64,000 bases of DNA from Proteromonas lacertae (GCA_002245135.1 NGBS01000882.1:62001-126000); one strand, 5' to 3'; shown: positions 50,368 through 62,429, numbered from the stretch's first letter. Translations and numbers: made by a program. The notes: generated by a model not told the origin, from the letters alone.

Positions 50368-51294
50368 TTATGTTTCATCAATATATTCATTATCATCTAC
50401 ATAACCTTCATTATCTTCATCATCATCATCATAATTATTATTATTATCATAATCTGGATATAAAGGAGGTTTATAATTATTATTAATGTTATATCTCTCT
50501 TCTTCTTCTTCTTCTTCTACAACCTTATTGTGAATAGTATTATTCAAATAGTTAATATTTCTCTTCTTCATTATCTCTAATTTTTTCTCTTCTATCTCTT
50601 TATTGATTTTCAATACTTTGTAAAAGTGTTTTATTGTTTTATCTTGATTCTCTAATGCTTCTCTTGTTATTCTTAAGGTTTTTTGAAGTTCAATATATTC
50701 ATTATCTCTAACATTGCTATTTTCTTTATTTTTATATTCCTTATTATCATTAATACTATCATTCGTTTCAGTTTGAGTTGCTTTATTATTGTTATTATGT
50801 TTTATTTCCATTTTTGTATTTTTCTCTTCGATTTTGAGTTTTGTTGGTAATATGTCAATTGTATTGGTAGAGCACCTACTTAATGACTTCTTAATGTTAA
50901 TATATTGATTAGGAGGTTGTTGTTGATGTGATATTGTTGGTTGAGAATTAATTCTCTCTGTTTCTAAAGAATCTGTCAAAGATATCAGTGCATCTGATAT
51001 ATCTTGAGGAACAAATTGTGTATATAATGTTATTATTGTTTTTATTTTATCAATTGAAGTTAAATCTTTGTCTGAAATCAATTCTGTTAAAGTAGAGGAA
51101 TAATCATTCTCAAACTATTATTAATTACATTAAAAAATTCATAAATATACTTCATTTGGATCGTATCTTGGAGGAGATGGTATATTTACTGGAATCGATG
51201 ACTGATAGTTTAAATTTTGTGATAATAGGTTGTGATATTTATTTAATTCTGCATCTAAATCATTGTCATCATCTTCTAACCACGGATTAGCCAT
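50368..51294 (-). CDS. Unknown acidic coiled-coil protein
   Basis: Exon 51294-51151, intron 51150-51115 (36 nt), exon 51114-50368; 296 residues. The acidic N-terminus (MANPWLEDDDNDLDAELN) is followed by a Pro-rich segment, a helical part, a Ser/Thr/Gln/Asn-rich linker, a clear coiled coil (about residues 180-225, with LQKTLRITREALENQDKTIKHF) and a very acidic Asn/Asp/Tyr tail ending in YIDET. No family recognised. Confidence 0.7.
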
Positions 51295-51439
51295 CAATTT
51301 TAGTTTTTAATTTTAAATTCTCAAGCAAATGGTTTGATATTCTATTCTGACAAACACACACAATAAAAAGAATGTAAACTATATATTATATATTTATTTC
51401 ACTGACTGAACTACTAATATAACTACATATACATAATAA

Positions 51440-52835
51440 CTAATTATTATTCTCTATATCATAATCATCAAATTTACATATTGTTCTAATTTGAGAGATT
51501 ATTAAAGCCACAATTTCTTCAAATGTATCAATATCACCAAGTATCTTCACTAATATACCGTTAGAATAATACTGAGGTCCAATCTTTTGTTCCAATATTT
51601 TATTTTGAACAATCTCCAAATTTGGTCTTTCTTTTACCCCATATATCATTTTACTCAGTCTTTTATATGTAAATATTTTGTCATCTAATTCACCATTGGT
51701 TTTGATCCAATTATTGTTAATCTTCTCAGTTGGTAATAAAACATCATATATACCAATATCTGGACCTTCTCCTGCTTCTTTTTTAAACTTTGTTTTTTTA
51801 CCACTTTTAATAATACTAATTGATAATTTATCTGATGTATTATTATTATAATTTCTATATAATATTTCATTTCTACTATTAACTATCACAAATGAACCAT
51901 CTGCTTTATTTTCTATTGAATAATTATTGAAATTTCCACATTCATTTTTTGTATTTACTTCAATAGGCGATAATATTTTATCATGAACTGTTTCTGAGTT
52001 TGGTAAATCATAGATCAACTTCAAACTATTATTACTGTTACAACTTCCTTCATCATCACTTTTTACTGGTATAGTAAATACAAATTGATTATCTTTAAAT
52101 CCTATTTTGAATAAATAATGAAAAATAAAATACTTCTTTCAATTTTCATAATTTCTGTTTGTGTTACTGGATCTAGTACTGAATAATAAGGTGGATCTGT
52201 GACTTTAACTATTTCTTTTGATCCGTGAACCCATGATGACTTTGCCTTAGAAGATATTTCTAACGATCTATTCTCATTTTTCATAATCTACCATAAATTA
52301 TAAATTGGAATATATTATATTAAAATATACATATAATATAGGCGAAATACCCCAAAATGGATTTTCTTCAGATGTTGTTGGTATAATTCCATAAGAATAG
52401 ATTATTCCTGGACTTTTGATCCTCTGATACTGTCCAACTTTTTCATATCTACTGCATGTGTGAATTTCATTCTCAATAATATAAAAAGTTTTGGCTATTT
52501 ATAGAATTATTTACTTTTATAAATACTTCTCAGTAACATGTCTTTTGCACAACTAATTTTCTCGTTAACAAATGACGGATGCATTGGTAACATACCTATA
52601 TTCTTTTAAAAGATAGACTATACTTTTCATTCTTTGTGGTGATTGCAAAGACTTTTTATAAGGTGATTCACATTGAGAAGATGATCTACTACTTCTTGAT
52701 GCTGTAAGTATTTGTGGAATAGGAAGGTTACAATCCTCTAAAGTTGGTAATGATGGTTTATGGTTATCTATGTTGAATATATTATAGATAATTATTACTT
52801 AATGTAGAATTTATACCACCTGGTATTTCATTCAT
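51440..52835 (-). CDS. Unknown protein, paralogue of the gene at 53367-54817
   Basis: Six exons: 52835-52817, 52767-52624, 52595-52527, 52494-52331, 52287-52134 and 52101-51440. Introns are 49, 28, 32, 43 and 32 nt; 403 residues. Each intron was placed by its GT/AG ends and by alignment with the neighbouring paralogue. Shared blocks include RYEKVGQYQRI (paralogue KYERVGNYERI), SPILYIMKNENRS (SPILFITKNEDRS), VTDPPYYSVLD (VTDEPCYLVLD) and FEEIVALIISQ near the end. The N-terminus is a Ser/Pro-rich extension absent from the paralogue. The beta-rich core with a VLD...T-x-x-EIM segment resembles phospholipid-scramblase or LURP-type barrels in general shape, but the match is weak. Confidence 0.75.
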
Positions 52836-52968
52836 ACTGTGTAACGAAAAAAAGTAGGATTAAAACAACAGTTGGATTGACAAATATGACATTGTCAAAG
52901 TAAAAGATTTTGAAAAATGAAAGAACACTAAATAAGAGGAATAAATCGTTTATAAAAAATTAATTTGT

Positions 52969-53190
52969 TCACTCTGTGCAAGGACATGGTGATGGTGATG
53001 GTTCTGGGAGATCTTTATCAATATCATATTTATAATAATCACTTGAATTATTCGGTCTTCTATTACTACCTTCACAATTACATTCAAGCATACTAGCTAA
53101 ATCAGGAGAAATAATTGAAACAACTAATTGAGGAATAAAACAAATGCATCATCCTAAAGTATAAGGACAACCTCCTCCTCCTCTTAACTA
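52969..53190 (-). pseudogene. Broken third copy of the Cys-rich paralogue family
   Basis: Only the C-terminal end is recognisable. A Gly-rich and Cys-rich piece is followed by YKYDIDKDLPEPSPSPCPC, which matches the end of the gene at 53367-54817 (QYDIDKDLPEKPPCPC). The frame contains an in-frame TGA at 53149-53151, has no start codon and lacks the roughly 350-residue core. It lies between the two intact paralogues, so it is most simply a remnant of tandem duplication. Confidence 0.65.
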
Positions 53191-53366
53191 AATATTCAAT
53201 TTTTAGTTACAGATCAACGTTTAAAGATAGTGAAATATAAGAAATAGAAAATGTATTGAAATTTTTTGTATTAAGTAAATACGAAGAGAACAAATTAACA
53301 ATAATATTCAATAAAAAGAAAAGAATAACAAAGAATCGATATAAATGTTAGATATAGTCTTTTTAC

Positions 53367-54817
53367 TTAGTCAATGCAAGGACATGGTGGTTTTTCTGGA
53401 AGATCTTTATCAATATCGTATTGATCAACGGAAAGAATAGAATTTAATTGAGAAAATATCAATGCAATAATTTCTTCAAATGAAGCAGCATATTTCTCCA
53501 TTTCTACTAAAGATGAATTAGAAAAGAATTCTTGACACATTTTAGCTTCCATTCTTGAATGAGTTGTTATAAATAATACAGATTGTCCATTGCTACCAAG
53601 TATTCTACTCTTTTTCTTTGTAAAAGTGTTAGTTCTTCCTCTTGGTGGTTTACAACAAGTGCCTACATTATCACCTACATTAATCCATGCACCAGGCATA
53701 CCTTCTGCGCTTAAACCTGGAGCACTACCTCCGCTATAGTAGCTGCCTCCTCCACCTCTACAGTTACAGCAACAACAACAGCAAGTATTTACAGTTTCAA
53801 TTTTAATTTCATCATCATTACTTCCACCACAGTTACAGCATACACAACAATCGATATTGTTTTCTTTTTGTATTTCGTCCCTTTCTGTGAAATTTGAATA
53901 TAGTAACTCATCTCCTCTGTATATACCAAAAGGAGTGCTTGAATCTATACCAACGCTAGTCGATGTGTTACCTAAATCATCTGTTGTTGTTGTCTCATAT
54001 ATAACCGGTGTTCTACTTCTTTTTTCTTTCAATATTGGCTTGAAAATTAGTTTTAAATCACCAATTTCAAATGTGTATCTATACTCCACAATTACATTCT
54101 TTTTATCAATTTTCTTCTTGCTTATCACTTCGCTCACTCTTTTTACTCTCATTATTTCTTTCTTTGTCATTCCATCAAGAACTAAATAGCATGGTTCATC
54201 TGTTACTCTGACGCCTTCATTAAACATACACCAAAATTTACGATGATACTTTTTATCAACTTCATAACTTCTATCTTCATTCTTTGTTATAAAAAGTATA
54301 GGAGATATAGCTAAAGATGAAACAGTATTTTCATCAACTGGAACAATACCGTAGAGTGGTATACCTGTAGCACTATTTATTCTTTCATAGTTTCCCACTC
54401 TTTCATATTTGTCACATCTCTCCATAACATACTTGGTTATATAAAACATTTTCACTAAGTTAAATAGAATAGTGTAAACATACAATTTAATATGGTTTCT
54501 TCTACGCTAAGATCCTTAGCATAAGGCTTAACGTTTATGATATTGTTTGTTATAACAGGAACGACTTGTGGAGGTGAAGCAACTTCTTCTACTAATTCTT
54601 ATTAATACTTTATATTAAATACCTTTATCATCTTCATCGTCACTAAGCTGTAATGCTGTAGGCTGCGCCCATCTTGTTTCATCCTCTGGAGGTTGTATCT
54701 CAATTTTCTGTTCATCCACAACAACTGTTGCTGTTATTGTTTCTTTAACCAACTCTATTAAAATATAACATATTATATACTCTCCTGCATCTCTATTTCT
54801 TGAGGTTGATCTGCCAT
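53367..54817 (-). CDS. Unknown Cys-rich protein, paralogue of the gene at 51440-52835
   Basis: Exons 54817-54781, 54754-54623, 54597-54484 and 54454-53367; introns 26, 25 and 29 nt; 456 residues. The acidic N-terminus is followed by the shared core (KYERVGNYERI, ISPILFITKNEDRS, VTDEPCYLVLDGMTKKEIM). A Cys cluster insertion (CCVCCNCGG and CCCCCCNCRGGGG) comes next, possibly palmitoylated or metal-binding, then the conserved C-terminal block FEEIIALIFSQL and DYxDIDKD-type end. The oligo-Cys run is a feature of phospholipid scramblases, where it is palmitoylated, but I do not see enough else to call that family. The 25-nt second intron (54598-54622) is among the shortest in the window. Confidence 0.78.
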
Positions 54818-54938
54818 TTTAAATCCAATTTACACTTAAGAATATTACTGTAATTTACATTTACTTGTTTATAATTTACCAACTCACAAAAAATATGAAT
54901 AATAATGAAAAATTAATAATTTATCTTAATTCTTTGCT

Positions 54939-57133
54939 TTATCCAAACATCTTCTTTGCCATTTGTTTCTCTTTCTTCTTTTGAATCTCCAATTTTTGAT
55001 CAACCAATTTCATCAACTTCAAAGTAGCTGGATCTTCAGGCTGTACTTTTATCACTTTATCTAACAATTTCTTAGCTTCTCTCAGCTCATTCCTCTTTTC
55101 TAAACAAATTGCCTGTCTATACATCGCTTTTACATTTTCAGGATCAATCTTCAAAGCTTCTTTTGTATTCTCATAAGCTTTATCAAAAGAATTCAATTTA
55201 ATATAACAGAGACTTAGATTCAAATATAATGATAATTTAATTTCATCAATTTCTTTTCTATCCTCATCATTAACATCATAAAATTTGGCACAATGACCTA
55301 ATGATTTGACATATCTTACAATTGCATGTTCATAATTTCCACCTTTGAATAATTCTGTTCCTTCATCTTTGTTCTTCTTTACTAGTCTCATACGAGCTGG
55401 TTTTGTTAATTTACGATCATCATGGTCATCTTCTGGAGAAGTCTAAAATAAAATGAATAATATTATACATCTTTATTCTTTACAACTTCTTCAGCTAACT
55501 TCTTCTCTTTTTCAATTTTAATTTTCTCAATTTCATCATAATATGGTTTATATTTATTCATCAACAGTTCAGTTATTTCAGTATATTTCTTATCATAGTC
55601 TTCAAGTGTATAGTCATCAGAATCATCCAACCAATTTTCAATATCATTACATATTGGTAATATTTCATCAGTTGGTAATTTATCTTTGAATTTTCCTTCA
55701 CTATCGTGTCTAATATTGATAATAAATGCTTCTAATTTATTTCTAGCTTCATTTATCTTTTGTTTTTCTTCATTTCTCTTTGTTAATTTATCAAATATTT
55801 CTTTTTGATTTTTCAACTCATTTTCATCAAAATTACTCTTTTCTGGTAATTCCAATTTCCAGTCTTCTAATATGAATTTCTCTTTTATTTCTGATTTTTC
55901 ATTAGCCAAAAGTGAAGCTGCTCCTCTTGCTATTACAGATAATCCATCTAATGTATATGATAATTGAAGATTGAATAATGAAGTTAAAATATCTTTAACA
56001 AATGGAATTCTTACAAATTAAAATTAAAGAAAATATATAAATTATATTTTAATATAAAAAAAGGATATTTGATCCACCACCAACTACTTCAATACATTGA
56101 ACATTAATATTTTCACTTGATATCTTATCAATTAACGTCTTAAAATGACTTTTCATTGTTTCAATTGGCTCTTTACATATTCCCTCGAATTTTTCTTTTG
56201 TTATATTGATATTCACATCTTCTTCTAATACATTCTCCAATACAACTTGAGATGTATTCACTGTACTTAGTGTCTTTCGTATTTTTTCACAACAATTGAA
56301 TAAACGAAGTAATTTCTTTTTGTTTGTTAAAATTTCGGCTATTTTATAATATAATAATAATATAAATAAATATATATATATATACGGTTGTTAATTTTTG
56401 GATAAGTATTAATTAAATATTCTAATAAACAATTATCATAGTTTTTACAACCCAATAAGAATGTTTCTGAGTATAATTTTGTACATTTATTCTCATTATA
56501 ATTAAACATACTGATTGTAGTGAAATAAGAACCTTGATCGAAGAAGATTAAGTTAGTTGATTCAATCTTTTCAACACTTTTATATAATCTACTTCCATAT
56601 GTATAGGCTGTTGCTACACTAAATGGAATAACTACAAAATTGTATTTTGGTATCAAAGAGAGTGTGTCTTTGATAATCTTTAATTCTCTTTCACCATAGT
56701 TGTCTGGAACCGTTAAGGCTATTTCTGTACCATGTGAGAATTCTTGTGTGCTGGTAATACTCATAACATAATCAATAAATAGTGATAATAGTGTTTCTAT
56801 CTTTACTTTATCAACTAAATTGTCATTTTTGATAGTAATTTCTACAGATTCGTTTGAATCAGATGGAGAGCATGTTATAAATCTTGGTTCTATTTCTTTT
56901 TCTTTACATTTTACGATATAAGGTAGAGATGTTATGCTGTTGGTCGGGTTGGATGTTAAAAACGGAGATGCTCTTTCACCAAAATACAAAGCACTGTTGG
57001 TAAATGAACAAACATCGGGTATTGAATCATTTCCTATCACATCTCTAACGGGATGAGCAACATAAGGACTTTCAGTTGATGCTACTGCAACAACGATGTT
57101 TTCTGAGGCAAAATCGATACCAGCGCAATTCAT
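54939..57133 (-). CDS. Hsp110-type chaperone fused to a C-terminal TPR domain
   Basis: Exons 57133-56386, 56338-56069, 56010-55469 and 55442-54939; introns 47, 58 (U12-like) and 26 nt; 687 residues. Residues 1-385 are a divergent Hsp70/Hsp110 ATPase (GIDFASENIVVAVA, LTVPDNYGEREL, VEVVGGGSRIPFVK). The usual beta-sandwich substrate domain is missing. The chain passes straight to Hsp110-like lid helices (KLEAFIINIRHDSEGKF, IENWLDDSDDYTLEDY). The last 150 residues are three TPR motifs plus a capping helix of the FKBP/STI1 type (DEGTELFKGGNYEHAI, LNLSLCYIKL, KAMYRQAICLEK). Four of the five carboxylate-clamp residues that bind EEVD tails are kept; the usual Asn in the first helix is Thr. This suggests a nucleotide-exchange factor that also docks on Hsp70 or Hsp90. 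Confidence 0.85.
56011..56068 (-). other. U12-like AT-AA intron in the Hsp110-TPR gene
   Basis: No GT donor can join these exons. Removing 58 nt that start ATATCCTTT and end GTAA gives GGGSRIP, the exact motif expected in the Hsp70/Hsp110 fold, and keeps the downstream phase. ATATCCTTT is the minor-spliceosome 5' splice-site consensus. A branch-like TTCTTTAAT lies about 13 nt before the 3' end, the spacing expected for U12 introns. AT-AA ends are a known minor variant. Confidence 0.7.
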
Positions 57134-57289
57134 TCTTGAGAAATGAAATTCGATGTTTCTAGAATAAATTCGTTTTGTAACGACTGTATTTTTTGAATGT
57201 TTTTATTTTTAAATTTTTGCTATGTTAAAATGTTATTTATCAACCTAAAAAAGAATTTTCTAAAACTTAAAAGAATTAAATTCAATATT

Positions 57290-60200
57290 CTATTTTTTGC
57301 CAATGATATTAAACTTTGACATTAATCCTTCTTTCTTTGGCTCTTCCTTTTTGACCTCCTCTTTTTTAGCATCAGCTGGTGCTGGCTTCACTTGGTTTCA
57401 CTTCTTCCTTCTTTTCTTCTGGTTTAACCTCATCATTCTTACTGAATGGTAATTTGAATTTTGACATTAATCCTCCCTCCTTCTTTGCTTCTTCTTCTTT
57501 CTTTGGTTCTTCTGTTGCTGTTGTTGTTGTTGTTGGTTGTGCAGGTGGTGGTGGTTCATTTTTTACTTCATCCTTTGGTTTATCTCCTTCTTTAATTGGT
57601 TCAACTGCAGAACTATCATCCTTTTTACCAAATGGTAATTTAAACTTTGACATTAAACCTTCTTTCTCTTTCTTATCACCTTCTTCTGCTGCTGCTGGTT
57701 TTGTTGATGCATCTGTTGGTTTTTCTTCATTAACATTTCTAATTGGTTCAACTGGTGTTGTTTCTACTTTATTCACATCACTGTTACTAGAAGATTGTGT
57801 AACTTGTGCTGTAGATGGAGGAGGTATAGTTGGTTCAGTAGATTGAACTGGTGGTTCTGGCTGTTGTTGATTATTAACATTATTTTGATTTTCAACATTA
57901 TTATTATTATCTTCAGCCTTTTCAGTTGGTTTAAATTCATTATTCAACTGTTCAATTCTTTTATATAAAGTATCTAATATATCTTTACTGAATAATCTCC
58001 ATCTCTTTAATAAACCTTTTTCTTTCAATACTTTCTCTAATTCTTCTCTTGATAATGGAGTGTAACAAATGCAAGTCTTTTGACGAGGATCTAATAGTTT
58101 CTTATTCTTGTTAATACATCTAATATCTTGATTAGATTCCCATACTTCATCAAAGAAAATATACCATAAAGCCATTGAAGGATGGCTTGTTACAAATTCA
58201 ATTCTATTATATAATGACTGTAATCCCTTTAAATGTTGTTTGGGGATTTTTTGTAAAGTTTTATTAGCTTCTTTATTAGTTAAATAATCAACTAAATCAT
58301 CATAAGAGATAGTGCAATTATCATAAACATATAACCAGAAGTTATTTGAAATTACACCTTCTTTTTTATCACTTACTTTCTTTAAACTATCTCTATATTT
58401 CTTAACTTCCTCTTTATACTTTTGTATTGTTTTTTGCCATATTTCTACATTTCTTGGATCATAAATTATATTATTTAATTTTTCACTAATACTCCAATCT
58501 TCAGTAAATCCTAATTCTTCAGCTTTAATCTCTCTTTTACATGGAACTTCGTATACTTTACCATCAATTGTACAAGTTCCTGTACCTTCCAACATTACTT
58601 TAATTTTATATCCAGCTGACATTACTAAATCAGTATTTCCTTTAACTGTAAAAGTAGCTTTATTATAATGCACTTGAAGTTCTCTTTTACCATAATTATG
58701 TTTATCCTTTTTAGTCTTACCATTATCAGTTCTATATACAGCTTTTCTTACTCTCTTTGTCTCAGTAAAATTGAAATCAACAAATAATTGTTCTTTACCT
58801 AAACTTCTAATTATTTCTCTAATATTTCTCTTCTCAACAACATCTGGTGTTTGATTCATTTCTACAAATTTCTTAAAATTCTCAGGTCTTACATAACAAT
58901 AATCATTACTATCATCATATACTACTACACACACAAATGGATAAGCATTTACCCATAATTTGCCAAAATGACTTTTACTTAAACATGTTAAATTATTAGT
59001 AGTTTCAGTCCAATATACATCTACACCTTCTAAATTATCTAATACCCATGTACGTCTAACTGCTTCTTCTGGATCTTTTAATCCATCTACATGATTTCTT
59101 ACTAGATCAACACCCCAGCGTTGAACTGCATCTTTAATTTCTCCCATTCTGTTCATTACATCTTTACCACAAAGATTCATCATTAAACTGTTCCAGAATC
59201 TATGCCATACTCTGACTTTGATTTCTTTATCTAAATTCCAATTTTTGATGATTTTTGAACCACCCATTTCAGCTGTTACTGAATCTTCAAATATTAATGT
59301 CTTTATTATATTTCTAATGATTTTTCTAACACAGGCCATTCCATACAAGACAAATACAACCATCAATAAAACACTTACAACATTCACCAAGTTAATTAAT
59401 ATACCTAATACTGTAGAACCACCAGGCCAAATATCTTTACAAGATAAAAATCCAAAGAATGTTGTTAAAAAAGTAGCCGTTTTACCTGATAAATCCATGT
59501 TATCTGATTGGTCGTTTAAAAATGGTGCAGAAATTCCGCTCACTACTGCCATAAATAAAGCAACAACACAGGAAGCAATACTTTGATATGTAATATTGTA
59601 ATAAAACAATATAACTGGAGCTACTAATACTAATTTCATTACCATCATCTATTTAATATAAACATAATATATCTATTATTATATACATATGTTTTAAAGA
59701 AAGCCCATCTTCGTTCATAACCTAAATATAAGAATCGATATGGACATTTCTTCTGACTTGGATTATTCATTAAATCATCTTTATACATTTCATTAGTATA
59801 ATCAACCAAATTACCAAAATCATCATATACTTTGCCAGGATGATCAATAGAACCTCTTGGAACATTTCTATAGGTAATATAACCACAGAATAATGGAAAT
59901 CCAACGGTAATAATCACTAATAAAACAATTGCAGCAACTTGAAATAATCCATATAATTTCCAATCTTTACAATTACAATCCCAGTAAGGTTCCATATTAT
60001 CTTCTCTTACTTCAGTACAGTTCAAACTATCATCAAGCCTGTGTAAAGCTTGTCCCATAGTCGAATCACATACTAGGATTTGTATAACTGATCGAGATAT
60101 TGGTAGGTAAAGTGAGATTAATATAGTGATTACTAGTCCTATGTATTTGACTGTAAAGCATTTCTTCTTTGACAATTGATCCCATCCTCTCGCTTCATGA

Positions 60201-60784
60201 CCTTCACGAATTTCATCAGGATTGGTTCTGATACTTACATAGGCTAAAATAAATAGAAAATGACAACTATAAAGCCAATCAGTCCCAATGCTGCATAAAT
60301 AAATATCTGAGATATCTTGATGAAGAATCCCCAGTCAAATGCGATTAAAGTACCAATATTACCCTATTTAAATAATATTAGTGAATATTATACCCAGACA
60401 TATTTACCGATTTTCATTGCATCGTTGGAAATACTAGCAAATAACAATCCAATCATTTGAAAGAAGTCTCTGAAAATATCTAACTTGATCCATTCCACTG
60501 AAAAACAGCAACATGATGCAACACCGGCAGTAGCAGCAGTGGCGGCAGCTCCCATTTTGTTCTTTCCCATATCGTAAATATCGTCCATTGTTTCAAATGC
60601 AAATCTACATACTCTTGTCAATGGGTTAAAATGGTAAAAATCTGATAAGATTTTACCACCAGCACTTGCCTAAAAAAGAGAATTTAAAAATAGAAGAAGA
60701 TACAACACTCTTGATAGGTACAAATACATTCTTCAGATGATTTGTAACTTTGTTACCACCACCAGAACTGTCATCCACACTCAT
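57290..60784 (-). CDS. Multipass membrane protein with repeated C-terminal motif (one +1 frame change)
   Basis: Exons 60784-60704, 60669-60394, 60363-60276, 60243-59687 and 59648-57290; about 1119 residues with the frame change. Roughly five to seven membrane segments lie in the first half, with Cys-rich loops (ASCCCFSVEW, WDCNCKDW, NLCGKDV), then a large cytoplasmic region and a Pro/Glu/Lys/Thr-rich tail. The tail carries a motif three times: GLMSKFKLPFGKK, GLMSKFKLPFSKN and, only after shifting +1 at TGA 57372-57374, GLMSKFNIIGKK just before TAG at 57290. Channel or transporter function is possible but I recognise no family. A 10-nt near-duplication (GTGAAACCAA/GTGAAGCCAG) lies directly upstream of the frame change. 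Confidence 0.75.
60244..60275 (-). other. Probable GC-AG intron
   Basis: 32 nt, beginning GCTTTATAG and ending TTATTTTAG, in the membrane-protein gene. No GT donor gives the right phase here. Using GC restores the frame (GLIAYVSIRTNP) and the length is typical for this genome. Confidence 0.6.
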
Positions 60785-61151
60785 TAGTTAATTTAAAAAA
60801 GTGAAACGGATTTGATGCAAATGATGTTGTTGGTGTACGAAAAAATTGACTAAAACACTCAACACACCCAATTAAGTTCTCTTTAATATTCAGTGTGTAA
60901 TATCATAGTTTTTTTACTATATCTATTACTCTCCTATTTTTTCTCTAAATAATTTCAATCAAATCATGAGAAATAGGATTCACCAGCAAAGTATGATTAT
61001 TTTAATAGTGCTATTGTTCTATTTACTATATCAAAAGTAATGTAATAATATGCGTTGTATTTTGTGAGATATATCGATATTAAAAAATATGTCGTTACAA
61101 AAATAGTCGGAATTTTCTTGGAAATTTCTCATTTTTGTTTTAGAAGTTAGA
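60785..61151. other. Intergenic stretch between divergent genes
   Basis: 367 nt upstream of both the membrane-protein gene and the HLCS gene. It is AT-rich, with no frame I would call coding and no clear motif. It should contain both promoters. Confidence 0.5.
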
Positions 61152-62429
61152 ATGATATCTAGACTTACGCGTAATTTAAGAGTACCACAGATGGTTCTTA
61201 AAGCTAAGGCACACAATTGGGGTGATGTAGACAAGATCCATCCAATTCTGGTATAAAACTAATAAATTATTTTGATTTTAGGTATGTTCATCGGAAGTAG
61301 CTCGTAATGAGTTAGAAAAAAGGATTGAAGCACAGTGGAAGAATGAAAACAAAAGGACAAGTGCTCGTATATTGTTCTTTATGAGTTAATTTTAACTAGC
61401 ACTTCTTCATAAAGTCCCAATGATTTATACACTTCCAGAGTATTTCAATCAATTTAATTTTATTTCGATAATAGATATAAGTCCATAGAGAAGACTTTAT
61501 GGAAAGAATACAAAGAATCAAGACCATCACATGTATAATAAATATCATATATTACATAGGAAACTACATTTGATATAGTAAGATTTTTAGAAGGTTTAAA
61601 AACCAACATTCACGGTAGATCTGTCTTATATTACCCAGTCTTACCCAGTACTCAATCTGTTTTATTAAACCGTTTTCACGGTATGAACCAAGGTTTATTG
61701 TGTATAACTGACTATCAAACTCAAGGTGCTGGAAGAGGAACTAACAAATGGGATAGTCCCTATGGATGTTTAATGTTTTCATATAAGTCAGAAATACCAA
61801 CTGCTAGTCTCTTACCACCTTTACAATATTTAATATCACTAGCTGTTGTCAAAGGAATTCATAATATACCAGGTTGTGAAAAGTTGGATATTAAAATCAA
61901 ATGGCCTAATGATATCTATGCTAAAGGTGTGTATAAGATCTGTGGTATTATATCGCAGTCTATGTATTCCAATGGAACATTTGATGTAACAAATGGTGTA
62001 GGTATAAATGTACTGAATAGTGAACCAACTACCTGTCTTCAAGATTTATTAAAGGAACAATATCCAAGAGGAGATGCTCCTATACTAACAAGGGAGATGG
62101 TATTAGATAGATTTTTGAATGAGTTTGTTGCTATGTTTGTTCAGTATAAGCATGTTGGATTTAAGCCATTTATTGATGAATATTTGAGAAATTGGTTGCA
62201 TACAAATCAACAGATTGTGATTAGTGATGGCGAAGGTGGTACTCATAAAGCTACGATTAAAGGTATTACAGAATCTGGATATTTATTGGCAAGAGTTAAT
62301 GCTACTGGTGATTTAACAGAGTTATATCCAGATGGTAATAGATTTGATTTCTTCAAAGGATTGGTGATGAAGAGGAAGACAAAGAAAGTTAAGAGTTTAA
62401 ATGATCATATTGTTCATAATCTTGGATAA
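61152..62429 (+). CDS. HLCS: Holocarboxylase synthetase (biotin-protein ligase)
   Basis: Exons 61152-61250, 61282-61366, 61400-61439, 61475-61532 and 61560-62429; introns 31, 33, 35 and 27 nt; 383 residues. The first 30 residues (MISRLTRNLRVPQMVLKAKA) are basic and free of acids, fitting a mitochondrial presequence. The catalytic domain has VLYYPVLPSTQS, TQGAGRGTNKWDSPYG (the biotin-binding loop, normally GRGR), IKWPNDIY with the catalytic Lys, and a C-terminal SH3-like domain with ESGYL and LYPDGN-FD. HLCS attaches biotin to carboxylases through biotinyl-AMP. The protein is short compared with animal HLCS because the large regulatory N-terminus is absent. The region at 61152-61532 would look like a separate gene if introns were ignored. 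Confidence 0.95.

Noticed and set aside
52969-53190. TGA read as cysteine, as in Euplotes
   Set aside because: One in-frame TGA in the broken paralogue sits among Cys codons, but elsewhere TGA reads would not restore homology; a frame change does. The copy also lacks its core, so it is a pseudogene.
61152-61532. Separate small mitochondrial protein upstream of HLCS
   Set aside because: The apparent stop lies in a 27-nt intron; removing it joins the frame to the biotin-ligase domain in phase.
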